Shown one piece after another: positions 1 to 6,268 of a DNA stretch of 7,402 bases. Position numbers and translations under genes: made by a program. This stretch comes from Chloroflexota bacterium (GTDB taxonomy: Bacteria; Chloroflexota; Dehalococcoidia; GIF9; UBA5629). Positions within the stretch are counted from its first letter, which is position 1; every line of letters starts with the position of its first letter. Under the pieces are notes generated by a model. It was not told the origin of the DNA, searched no databases, and worked only from the letters and a program-made list of their open reading frames with translations. Where the stretch lies: NCBI GenBank assembly GCA_016875975.1, contig VGOF01000067.1:1-7402 (forward strand), given 5' to 3'.

Positions 1-1202
1 TTTACCATTTTGGAGAGGTTGATGGATGCCAGGTTGCAGGACTCAAAGGGGAGAAGTGGTTGTTCTCCACAGGGGTTGGTACTTTCGATCTGCCCTAGTT
101 GTGGTGTGGGATTATGCCTGTTGATATTGTCGATGAAGACTATGCCTGGGTCGCCGGTTCGCCAGGCCATTTCTGTAATCTTGTCAAAGACTTCTCTGGC
201 TGAGAGGGTTCCTGATTTCTCTTTGGTTCGGGGGTTTATTAGTTCGTATTCTCTGCCTTTTTCTGCTGCGTCCATGAACTGGGTGGTCACGGCGACTGAA
301 ATGTTGAAATTTGTAAGGGCTCTTGACTCGGTCTTGGATGTGATGAATTCCACGATGTCTGGATGGTCTACACGCAGTATGGCCATGTTGGCACCGCGTC
401 TCATACCGCCTTGCTTGATGACGTCGGTGGCGGTGTCGAATGCTCTCATAAACGAGACAGGCCCGCTGGCAACACCGCCCGTCGAGCCAACCCTATCCTT
501 TTCTGGTCTAAGTCTGGAAAACGAGAAGCCAGTGCCACCACCGCTCTTGTGGATTAGGGCGGTGTATTTTACCGCGTCGAAGATGGATTCCATGGAATCA
601 TCAATGGGGATAACGAAACAGGCCGATAGTTGTCCCAACTCGCGTCCGGCGTTCATCAAGGTGGGGGAATTGGGCAAGAAGTCTAGTGATGTCATGAGTT
701 GGAAAAACTGTTCTTCCCAGAGAGCGGCGTTTGCTTTCGGGTCATATAACAACTCAGCCGCAGCCACATGCTGCGCCACACGCCTGAACATCTGCTCTGG
801 GGTCTCTATCACGCGCCCTTGCTCATCCTTTATCAGGTATCTCTTTTCCAAGACGGTCATAGCATTCTCGCGGAGTTCTAGTTCTGGCGTGGTCTCTACT
901 GCCATGTCTGGTAAGGGTAGCTCAGTTGTCGATGACTCGTTTTTATAGGTTTTCATTGCCAAAATCTCCTTAACTGCGGCTTCTATTTGGGACGCAGATG
1001 GCAGTTGTTTGCTTCTTGGTGAGACGAGGTCTTCCATCCCTGGGAGTGTCGGTTTTGGCTCCAGCCTGTTGATTACTTGGTTGGTAAGTTCTTCTAGTAG
1101 CTGCCTATCGGTGATACCCATGGACTCGGCAGAAGCGAAAATGGCCCGAGCTATGCGATTATGCTCAGCGGCATTTTTATTTTGTCCAGGTTGCCTGGTC
1201 AC
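1..1202 (-). CDS. nrdJ: Adenosylcobalamin-dependent (class II) ribonucleotide reductase, N-terminal ~400 residues, cut by window edge
   Basis: Reduces ribonucleotides to deoxyribonucleotides in the cytoplasm; the class II family makes its thiyl radical from coenzyme B12 and needs no oxygen. Visible in the translation: a first conserved cysteine in LSACFV (C195), a glycine-rich SGGGTGFSFS stretch at 220-229, STGGVASGP at 240-248, the KQGGMRRGANMA block, and the active-site NPCGEQPL at 376-383 with C378 and E380. I chose the GTG at 1202 as start. It overlaps the nrdR stop as GTGA, has a strong GGAGGAG six bases upstream, and its frame runs without a stop into the conserved part. The ATG at 956 (residue 83) is a possible but weaker start; using it would drop an N-terminal region containing LTNQVINRLE and LPGMEDLV that I cannot assign to a domain. 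The gene continues beyond position 1, so the C-terminal half and the reducing cysteine pair are not visible. Class II rather than class I is inferred from the pattern of these motifs and the adjacent nrdR. Confidence 0.93.
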   Translation of the reverse strand, partial: MTRQPGQNKNAAEHNRIARAIFASAESMGITDRQLLEELTNQVINRLEPKPTLPGMEDLVSPRSKQLPSASQIEAAVKEILAMKTYKNESSTTELPLPDMAVETTPELELRENAMTVLEKRYLIKDEQGRVIETPEQMFRRVAQHVAAAELLYDPKANAALWEEQFFQLMTSLDFLPNSPTLMNAGRELGQLSACFVIPIDDSMESIFDAVKYTALIHKSGGGTGFSFSRLRPEKDRVGSTGGVASGPVSFMRAFDTATDVIKQGGMRRGANMAILRVDHPDIVEFITSKTESRALTNFNISVAVTTQFMDAAEKGREYELINPRTKEKSGTLSAREVFDKITEMAWRTGDPGIVFIDNINRHNPTPQLGQIESTNPCGEQPLLPFESCNLASINLSKMV

Positions 1203-1735
1203 CTGTTTCTCCTCCGTCCGCGACGGTTAGGGTAGGAAGACTCCTCCTGTGATATTAGCCTTAGCTGTCCACGTGGTGGTATTCTTGATTTGCTTTCGAC
1301 TAGCATGTCTACTTCTTGCTTTAGGGTAGCCAAGTCAGCGAATTCGCGGTAAACGCTGGCAAATCGAATATGGGCTATATGGTCCAGCTCTTGCAGTCTT
1401 TCGATTACCATATCACCAACTATGGAGCTGGGAATCTCTGCTTTGCCCAAGCGATAAAGCTCGATTTCGATGTTGTCCACCAACTTTTCGATGGCACCGA
1501 TGGGGAGTGGGCGCTTTTCACAGGCTTTACGGATGCCGGTGAGAAGCTTGTCACGGTTGAATTCTTCGCGTCTGCCATCCTTTTTTATTATGAGGAGATT
1601 GGTAGATTGTAGACGCTCGTAAGTGGTGAAACGGGATTTACAGACAACGCATTCTCGGCGTCGCCGGATTCCGTCGCCCACACTCCTCGAATCGATTACC
1701 TTCGATTCTGGTTCACCACAGGAAGGACACTTCAT
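1199..1735 (-). CDS. nrdR: Transcriptional repressor NrdR (zinc ribbon + ATP-cone)
   Basis: Nucleotide-sensing repressor of ribonucleotide reductase genes. The 178-residue protein opens with MKCPSC and the zinc ribbon ligands C3, C6, C29 and C32, followed by the family hallmark RFTTYE at 35-40. An ATP-cone covers roughly 46-136 (LLIIKKDGRREEFNRDKL through IRFASVYREF), which in this family binds ATP or dATP to set oligomer state and DNA binding. Most NrdR proteins are about 150-160 residues; this one has an extra C-terminal tail after about 148, ending in the very basic RRGRRRNR. The Shine-Dalgarno is weak (GGGCTGAT just before the ATG). The TGA stop overlaps the nrdJ GTG by four bases, so the two are probably translationally coupled. 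The upstream region carries a good promoter with NrdR-box-like sequences, so autoregulation of the nrdR-nrdJ operon is likely. Confidence 0.97.
   Translation of the reverse strand: MKCPSCGEPESKVIDSRSVGDGIRRRRECVVCKSRFTTYERLQSTNLLIIKKDGRREEFNRDKLLTGIRKACEKRPLPIGAIEKLVDNIEIELYRLGKAEIPSSIVGDMVIERLQELDHIAHIRFASVYREFADLATLKQEVDMLVESKSRIPPRGQLRLISQEESSYPNRRGRRRNR
1209..1215 (-). promoter_or_regulatory. Ribosome binding site deciding the GTG start of nrdJ
   Basis: On the minus strand GGAGGAG lies six bases before the GTG at 1202-1200, an optimal Shine-Dalgarno distance. It is inside the last codons of nrdR (the Gly-Arg-Arg-Arg part of the tail). It is the main reason for preferring the overlapping GTG over the ATG at 956 as the nrdJ start. 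Confidence 0.8.
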
Positions 1736-1747
1736 CTATCAGCCCAT

Positions 1748-1768
1748 TGCACTACAAAATGTGGTGCA
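1748..1768. promoter_or_regulatory. 21-bp near-perfect palindrome, probable second NrdR box
   Basis: TGCACTACA and TGTGGTGCA are inverted arms with a single mismatch around a central AAA. Inside it, 1752-1767 keeps the NrdR-box core C-A-AT-T-G but only about 10 of 16 consensus positions. It overlaps the predicted transcription start. NrdR usually binds paired boxes about three helical turns apart; here the cores are 28 bp apart, slightly short, so assignment as a second NrdR box is less sure than for the first. It could instead bind another regulator. Confidence 0.5.
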
Positions 1769-1773
1769 TGGTC

Positions 1774-1802
1774 AGAGTAACACAATATATTGATAATGTC
1801 AA
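1774..1802 (-). promoter_or_regulatory. Sigma70-type promoter of the nrdR-nrdJ operon
   Basis: Minus strand: -35 TTGACA (1802-1797, perfect consensus), a 17-base spacer, then TACTCT (1779-1774) as -10, preceded by an extended -10 TGT. The predicted start of transcription is near 1767, giving an untranslated leader of about 30 bases before the nrdR ATG. The promoter lies just after the terminator of the ftsZ operon, so nrdR-nrdJ looks independently transcribed. Confidence 0.7.
1780..1795. promoter_or_regulatory. NrdR box (operator) in the promoter spacer
   Basis: Plus-strand ACACAATATATTGATA matches the published palindromic NrdR-box pattern (acaCwAtATaTwGtgt) at 13 of 16 positions, including all core positions C, A, AT, T and G. 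It fills almost exactly the spacer between the -35 and -10 of the nrdR promoter, a position where a bound repressor would block RNA polymerase. Binding is inferred, not shown. Confidence 0.72.
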
Positions 1803-1818
1803 GCGGAATTATGTGGAT

Positions 1819-1856
1819 AAAAATATAGAGCGACAATGTTTCTGTCGCTCTATATT
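1819..1856 (-). terminator. Rho-independent terminator of the division operon
   Basis: A perfect 14-bp inverted repeat (AATATAGAGCGACA and its complement, 1822-1835 and 1843-1856) encloses a 7-base loop. Reading the minus strand, the stem runs into TTTTT before the next A. It starts 27 bases after the ftsZ stop codon. On the plus strand the stem is followed by GGGA, so it should work only for minus-strand transcription. Confidence 0.88.
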
Positions 1857-1883
1857 GGGAAGGGGAGGTAGAGTGGAAGCAGG

Positions 1884-2993
1884 TTAACGCGGCATCCTCG
1901 TCTCGGAAGGGTGAGGAGCTACGGGGGAGGCAGTGGGGTAGCGTGATGAGTGGCGTAGGAATGATGGGACGTCCAGGCTGTCTTCAGCTACGCCACGTAG
2001 CAATCTGCGAAGTTCTGCTTCTGTGGGTACGCCGGCTCCGTATTGTGCGGTGAAACCGGTGGCTATTATGGTTATCTGCAGGTCTTCTCCTAGTGTTTCG
2101 TTGAAGACGACGCCGAAGATGATGTTGGCCTCTGGGTCTACTGCTGAGGCGATTACCTCTGCTGCCTCGTTGCATTCGAAGAGAGTCAGATTAGCACCGC
2201 CACACACATTGAATAGCACGCCCTTGGAGCCGTTTATGGATACGTCCAGGAGTGGACTATTGAGGGCTGCTTTAGCGGCGTCGACGGCTCGGTTTTGGCC
2301 ACGGGCTCGGCCTACGGACATCCATGCCGGGCCCGCATTCTTCATTATTGATCTGATGTCGGCGAAGTCGAGGTTGATCAAGCCAGGTACTGTGACCACT
2401 TCGGCAATGGCTTGGACGCCCAGTCGAAGCACATCGTCTGCCAGTCGAAAGGCGTTGTCTACCGTGGTTTTGGCATCACAGAGTTCAAGGAGCCGGTCAT
2501 TTGGTATGATGACGAGGGTGTCTACCTTGTCACAAAGCTCCAGGACCCCTTCTTCGGCTACTTTGGATCGGCGAGCGCCTTCGAAACTAAATGGTTTGGT
2601 GACGATGGCTATTGTAAGGGCATCGCTGCCCCTGGATACTTCAGCGACAACAGGAATGCTGCCAGTTCCAGTGCCGCCGCCCATACCAGCAGTTAGGAAT
2701 ACCATGTCGGCGCCGTCTATGACTTCTTGAATTGCCTGACGGCTTTCTTCAGCCGCACCTTTGCCGACTCTGTGGTCACCTCCAGCCCCCAAGCCGCGCG
2801 TCAGTTTTTCTCCGAGTTGAACACGTATGGGCACTTCAGCCAGCGCCAATGCCTGGGCATCGGTATTCATAGCTATGAATTCTACTCCCTTGATGCCCTC
2901 GCGGACCATTCGCGTAATAGCATTGGAACCGCCGCCGCCCATGCCGATTGCTTTGATTCTAGCTGGAGCTGTTGAGAATGTCGATTTTGCCAT
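1884..2993 (-). CDS. ftsZ: Cell division GTPase FtsZ, short-linker form
   Basis: Tubulin-like GTPase that polymerises into the division ring. The 369-residue protein has GMGGGGSNA (17-25), NTDAQAL (43-49), the tubulin signature GGGTGTGS (105-112), and the T7 loop NLDFAD (207-212) whose aspartates D209 and D212 complete the GTPase site of the next subunit. The globular part ends near residue 317 (TGF). A recognisable C-terminal conserved peptide, LDVPSFLR, sits at 340-347, where FtsA and other partners bind in this family. This leaves a linker of only about 22 residues, much shorter than in most bacteria, followed by a Pro/Ser-rich tail of about 22 residues ending MPR. A near-ideal AAGGAGG lies six bases before the ATG. 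It starts 35 bases after ftsA and is followed by a terminator, so it is the last gene of the operon. Confidence 0.98.
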   Translation of the reverse strand: MAKSTFSTAPARIKAIGMGGGGSNAITRMVREGIKGVEFIAMNTDAQALALAEVPIRVQLGEKLTRGLGAGGDHRVGKGAAEESRQAIQEVIDGADMVFLTAGMGGGTGTGSIPVVAEVSRGSDALTIAIVTKPFSFEGARRSKVAEEGVLELCDKVDTLVIIPNDRLLELCDAKTTVDNAFRLADDVLRLGVQAIAEVVTVPGLINLDFADIRSIMKNAGPAWMSVGRARGQNRAVDAAKAALNSPLLDVSINGSKGVLFNVCGGANLTLFECNEAAEVIASAVDPEANIIFGVVFNETLGEDLQITIIATGFTAQYGAGVPTEAELRRLLRGVAEDSLDVPSFLRHSSRYPTASPVAPHPSETRMPR

Positions 2994-3028
2994 TCTTTGC
3001 CTCCTTCTGTACTTATATTATGCTTGGG

Positions 3029-4246
3029 CTACATTCCGAAGAACTTCTTCAGCAAGTTGAGGATACCGCCGATGGAGCCGTTATTCTTGTTGCGGTATTC
3101 CCAAGTTGGCTTGCCCTGGTTATTGACACCCCAGAGGACAAGGCCGACTCCTGTGGCATGAGCTGGGTCGTGCAGGATGTCGGTAATGCCGTAGACTCCC
3201 ATTGGCTCGCCTATCCTTGTCTGAATACGTATGGTCGAACGTGCCAAGACTTCGAGGCCTGCTAGTTTTGAGCCCCCTCCCGTTAGTACCAGACCAGCGG
3301 GAGCTAACGAAGCGTAGTTGGAGTCGGGCATTTCCAGAAGGATAAGCCGCAGCAATTCCTCCATGCGTACTTTTATTATGTTGCAGAGGTCGCGATAAGA
3401 AACGCTGTGGCCATTTTCTACATTAAGATTTGAGTCATCGCTCTTTGCTAGAACGTCGGGATATACGTTTCCGTATTTCCTTTTCATGGCCTCGGCGATT
3501 TCAAATGGTAGTCCCAGGCCGATAGACAGGTCACTTGTAACTTGGTATCCTGCTACTGGGATTATGGAGGTGTGGTAGATGCTGCCATCTTTGAATACGG
3601 CTACATCGGTAGTGCCGCCGCCGATATCGGCCAGGATGACACCAACCTCTCTTTCCTCTGGAGTAAGCACTGCCTCGCCGCTAGCCAGAGGTTCTAGAAT
3701 GAGGTCGGCTATCTCCACTCCGACGCTGCGAACACACTTGACCAGGTTCTGCACTGAAGCTACAGCGGCTGTAATGATGTGAGTTTCAACATCTAACCGA
3801 AAGCCATGCATGCCGATTGGGTTCTTGATTCGCTCCTGGTTATCGAGTGTGTATCCACGCGGGATAGCATGGATTATTTTCCGGTCATCTGGGATATTTA
3901 CATGCTGTGCGGAGTCCAATACGCGCTTCAGGTCATCAGGCCTGACTAGACGGTCATTGCGCGGTATTGCTACTACGCCTTTAGTGTTTGTGGAGGTGAT
4001 GTGCCGACCGGTGACACCAATATAAGCCGACTCTACCTTTACGCCACTGGCTTGTTCGGCTCTCCTGACAGATTCGGCGACGCTTTCCCGCGCCTCATCC
4101 ACATTCACGACCATCCCTTTGTGCAGGCCGTGTGATGGCACCAGACCTACACCCAAGACCTGCACATTACCTCCTGAGTCCAGGGTTGAAATGATGGTGC
4201 ATATTTTTGTAGTGCCGACGTCAATGGATGATATGATCTTTTTCAT
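3029..4246 (-). CDS. ftsA: Cell division protein FtsA, actin-like membrane tether for FtsZ
   Basis: Actin-fold ATPase that anchors FtsZ filaments to the membrane. At 405 residues it is near the usual length. Phosphate-1 motif DVGTTK is at 9-14. The FtsA-specific 1C subdomain falls about 84-160 (including the IPRGYTLDN region). Phosphate-2 DIGGGTTD is at 207-214 and the adenosine-binding LVLTGGGS at 319-326. The last residues, SIGGILNLLKKFFGM (391-405), look like the amphipathic membrane-targeting helix after a polar Asn/Gly-rich linker, so the protein is complete and membrane-associated. AAAGGAGG lies 11 bases before the ATG. It directly follows rsmH with a 61-base gap and precedes ftsZ by 35 bases. 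The usual ftsL, ftsI, mur genes, ftsW and ftsQ between rsmH and ftsA are absent. Confidence 0.97.
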   Translation of the reverse strand: MKKIISSIDVGTTKICTIISTLDSGGNVQVLGVGLVPSHGLHKGMVVNVDEARESVAESVRRAEQASGVKVESAYIGVTGRHITSTNTKGVVAIPRNDRLVRPDDLKRVLDSAQHVNIPDDRKIIHAIPRGYTLDNQERIKNPIGMHGFRLDVETHIITAAVASVQNLVKCVRSVGVEIADLILEPLASGEAVLTPEEREVGVILADIGGGTTDVAVFKDGSIYHTSIIPVAGYQVTSDLSIGLGLPFEIAEAMKRKYGNVYPDVLAKSDDSNLNVENGHSVSYRDLCNIIKVRMEELLRLILLEMPDSNYASLAPAGLVLTGGGSKLAGLEVLARSTIRIQTRIGEPMGVYGITDILHDPAHATGVGLVLWGVNNQGKPTWEYRNKNNGSIGGILNLLKKFFGM

Positions 4247-4307
4247 TTTGTTACCTGCCTCCTTTGCTTTTATTTATTTATATATAGGTTTTCCTTCCTA
4301 ATAACTG

Positions 4308-5243
4308 CTAAAGACGTTCTGCTGTTCTTAGCCTAGCGCTGCGGCTACGAGGATTCAATGCAATTTCGCCAGGTGATGGTTTGATTGCCTTTCTAGATAT
4401 CAGCGCCAGCGCAGGTTTGTGACCGCACTGACATACTGGTGTATCTGGTGGGCATAGGCAAGCTTTGCTTTCCCTCATCATGAATTGCTTGGCTATGCGG
4501 TCTTCCAACGAGTGGTAGCTGATGACTGCTAGTCTACCCTTGTGGTCGAGGCAATTCACAGCCTGTTCAAGAGCACTGGCCAAATTGGCTAACTCATGGT
4601 TGACTGCTATGCGCAACGCCATAAATGTTCTGGTGGCAGGGTGTATCTTCTCGGCGCGTCTGCCTACTGCTTGTTCTATTGTCTGTGCCAGCTTGGCAGT
4701 GCTCGATATGGGGCGATTATTGATGATATATCTGGCTATGCGACGGCTGTAACGTTCTTCACCGTAGTTCCAGATGATGTGCGCCAGGTCGTTCTCGGTG
4801 TATGTATCAACTATATCAGAGGCAGCTAGTTGCTGGGTTGGGTCAAAACGCATATCTAGTGGGCTGTCGTACTGGAAGCTGAAGCCGCGTCCTGGAGCTT
4901 CGAGTTGAGCTGACGAAATGCCGAGGTCGAGCAGAATCCCGTGGACTGGCAGGAAGTCATTTTCTTTGCAGATTCTCTCCAAGTTAGCGAAGTTGTCATT
5001 GACCATGATAGTTGTCCTGGTGTAATCCGCCAGTGTGACCTTGGCTAATCTAATTGCATCAGGGTCTGCGTCGATACCTAGCAACATGCCAGCCGGCTGG
5101 CTGTTTTCTAGAATTGATTTGGCATGCCCGCCTAGCCCCAATGTGCAGTCCACATATCGTTTTCCAGGCTGGACATTGAGTGCCCCTAGGACTTCCTCGA
5201 GCAACACTGGTATATGAATGGGCATAGCCATGACCGGACTCAT
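4308..5243 (-). CDS. rsmH: 16S rRNA (cytosine1402-N4)-methyltransferase RsmH (MraW)
   Basis: SAM-dependent enzyme that N4-methylates C1402 of 16S rRNA in the decoding centre. The 311-residue protein has the typical start HIPVLLEEVL (10-19), the SAM-binding VDCTLGLGGHA (31-41) and GIDADPDAI (56-64), DLGISSAQLE (106-115) leading into GRGFSF and PLDMRFD, HPATRTFMALRIAVN (201-215), ISYHSLEDR (241-249), four clustered cysteines (C262, C264, C271, C273), and the closing PRSRSARLR (298-306). The length is normal for the family. The chosen ATG at 5243 overlaps the mraZ stop as ATGA and has GAGGG upstream; the in-frame Met5 and Met7 are alternatives that would shorten only the variable leader. The overlap suggests translational coupling with mraZ. 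Confidence 0.97.
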   Translation of the reverse strand: MSPVMAMPIHIPVLLEEVLGALNVQPGKRYVDCTLGLGGHAKSILENSQPAGMLLGIDADPDAIRLAKVTLADYTRTTIMVNDNFANLERICKENDFLPVHGILLDLGISSAQLEAPGRGFSFQYDSPLDMRFDPTQQLAASDIVDTYTENDLAHIIWNYGEERYSRRIARYIINNRPISSTAKLAQTIEQAVGRRAEKIHPATRTFMALRIAVNHELANLASALEQAVNCLDHKGRLAVISYHSLEDRIAKQFMMRESKACLCPPDTPVCQCGHKPALALISRKAIKPSPGEIALNPRSRSARLRTAERL

Positions 5244-5668
5244 TGCTGACCCTCAAGGCTTTCTATTATTTGGTAAGCTTTTTCCTCGGCAGATGTCTTT
5301 GCTTGTTCCCAAAGCTTCGGGTCCCAGATCTCGAAATAGTTGTTGGCGCCCACCACGATAGCCGTGTCTTCTATTTGAGCGTGCTGTCGAAGCTTTGTGG
5401 GTAAGGCTGTTCTTCCTTGTCCATCGAGGGATGCTGGGTATGCCGAACTGAACATCTGTCGGTTAAGCATTCTTAAGCTCTCAGAGGCGATAGTCTTTGC
5501 TGTGAGTCCGTTGGCTACCCGATGCCATTCAGCCAGCGGATAGCCTATTACGCAGGTCTCGACTCCTTTCGTGAGTATCATCTCAAGCCCTAGCTCCTGA
5601 CGGAACTTCGGTGGTAGGGGTAGCCTACCTTTGCTGTCTACCCTGTATTCATATTCGCCCAGAAACAT
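5240..5668 (-). CDS. mraZ: Transcriptional regulator MraZ
   Basis: DNA-binding regulator of the division and cell wall cluster, forming ring-shaped oligomers in known members. At 142 residues it has the standard length. It holds two SpoVT/AbrB-type repeats, each marked by a D-x-x-G-R motif: DSKGR at 11-15 (in VDSKGRLPLP) and DGQGR at 82-86 (in LDGQGRTALP). It begins with the typical MFLGEYEYRVDSKGR. It follows the winged-helix gene by 18 bases, with only a modest Shine-Dalgarno (AAAGAGA), and overlaps rsmH by four bases. Its likely targets are the 10-bp repeats at 6201-6240, which lie in front of the whole operon rather than immediately before mraZ. Confidence 0.97.
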   Translation of the reverse strand: MFLGEYEYRVDSKGRLPLPPKFRQELGLEMILTKGVETCVIGYPLAEWHRVANGLTAKTIASESLRMLNRQMFSSAYPASLDGQGRTALPTKLRQHAQIEDTAIVVGANNYFEIWDPKLWEQAKTSAEEKAYQIIESLEGQQ

Positions 5669-5686
5669 GCTGTTCTCTTTGGCTAT

Positions 5687-6196
5687 TTAAGCCAGTGTAG
5701 CCTCTTCTTGAATTTGCTGTGGCTGAACCCAATCGTCCCAAGATTGGAGTTCGCCTAATTTAGCGAAATATTCGCGTGCTTGGTCGCCGTAATGAAGCGA
5801 GTACAGCGTTGAGGAGCCGCAGTTATGGTGTTCCTCGACGATTCTCTGTTCAGCTAGCATCTTGATTCGGTTTTTCAAATTGGTTCTCGTGGTATCTATG
5901 GCGCCGGCAATAGCTTCGAGGCTGAACCTCGTTCGGGGATGCTGTTGCCAGAAGCGGATCAGTCTTCTTTCGAGTCCCTGATGGCTATCTTTGATATATT
6001 GAGTGGCAACATCTAAAATTTCTTCTACTGTGACGCCGTTGGTGCTCCACCTGGCTACCACCTTATCTTTGTCTTTCAACATAATGACGTGCGTATCTTC
6101 TTCCAAGTGTAGCCCTGTTGTGTTGCTATGCCTGTTGCCCAGAAAGTGAAACAGCTCGTGGTCTGCCATCCGGTTTCGTAAGCAGTTGATTACCAT
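5687..6196 (-). CDS. Uncharacterised winged-helix-type protein, first gene of the MraZ-controlled division operon
   Basis: I do not recognise this 169-residue protein as a named family. Residues about 75-137 read like a winged helix-turn-helix: helix GLERRLIRFWQQH, then FSLEAIAGAI, a probable recognition helix TTRTNLKNRIKMLAEQ (102-117) and a strand-loop-strand wing with STLYSLH. Before it, residues 30-66 look like short beta strands plus a helix (HVIMLKDKDKVVARWSTNG, then VTVEEILDVATQYI), possibly a small sensor or dimerisation part. The last 30 residues are acidic and Trp/Gln-rich. No signal peptide or membrane segment is seen. Start: the ATG at 6196, with AAGGGTG seven bases upstream; the ATG at 6169 (Met10) is an alternative without a clear ribosome site. 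It lies between the putative MraZ boxes and mraZ, so it is probably co-transcribed with mraZ-rsmH-ftsA-ftsZ. A division-linked DNA-binding regulator is an inference. Confidence 0.8.
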   Translation of the reverse strand: MVINCLRNRMADHELFHFLGNRHSNTTGLHLEEDTHVIMLKDKDKVVARWSTNGVTVEEILDVATQYIKDSHQGLERRLIRFWQQHPRTRFSLEAIAGAIDTTRTNLKNRIKMLAEQRIVEEHHNCGSSTLYSLHYGDQAREYFAKLGELQSWDDWVQPQQIQEEATLA

Positions 6197-6200
6197 GATA

Positions 6201-6240
6201 TTTCACCCTTTTTCACCACTTTTCACCATTACCTACCATT
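6201..6240 (-). repeat. 10-bp-period tandem direct repeats, putative MraZ boxes
   Basis: On the plus strand TTTCACC begins at 6201, 6211 and 6221, with a degenerate copy (ACCTACC) at 6231, giving exact 10-base spacing. On the minus strand, in the sense of the operon, these read GGTGAAA preceded by AA, AG or AAG. Tandem T/G-G-G-rich repeats at 10-bp spacing in front of mraZ operons are the known signature of MraZ operators, one repeat per subunit of the ring. Here three copies lie downstream of the predicted -10, in the leader of the winged-helix gene, and the copy nearest the gene also supplies its Shine-Dalgarno-like AAGGGTG. Confidence 0.75.
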
Positions 6241-6268
6241 ATAAAACACATTCCCACCACTTTGTCAA
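6238..6268 (-). promoter_or_regulatory. Promoter of the division operon, consensus hexamers with 19-base spacer
   Basis: Minus strand: TTGACA (6268-6263) and TATAAT (6243-6238) both match sigma70 consensus perfectly, but are 19 rather than 17 bases apart. The spacer contains AAGTGGTGGG, which resembles the downstream repeats. The predicted transcription start is near 6231, so the leader is about 35 bases and contains the three best repeats. Confidence 0.65.

Noticed and set aside
10..948. A 312-codon open frame on the plus strand opposite nrdJ
   Set aside because: The opposite strand encodes a clearly conserved ribonucleotide reductase with active-site motifs; the plus-strand translation is Ser-rich with no recognisable domain, typical of an antisense shadow.
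1822..1856. The 14-bp perfect inverted repeat as a regulator operator or bidirectional terminator
   Set aside because: A T5 run follows only on the minus strand, just after ftsZ, which suits a one-way intrinsic terminator; the loop and stem length are typical.
2023..2730. A 235-codon open frame on the plus strand opposite ftsZ
   Set aside because: Antisense to highly conserved FtsZ, with biased Ser/Pro/Ala composition and no ribosome site; explained by codon usage of ftsZ.
4247..4307. A separate promoter for ftsA in the AT-rich gap after rsmH
   Set aside because: There are TATA-like strings but no -35 partner at a proper distance, so I cannot support it; read-through from upstream is simpler.
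6201..6240. The short tandem repeats as a CRISPR array or microsatellite
   Set aside because: The unit is only 10 bases with no separate spacers, and the placement in the promoter-leader of an mraZ operon fits a MraZ operator better.
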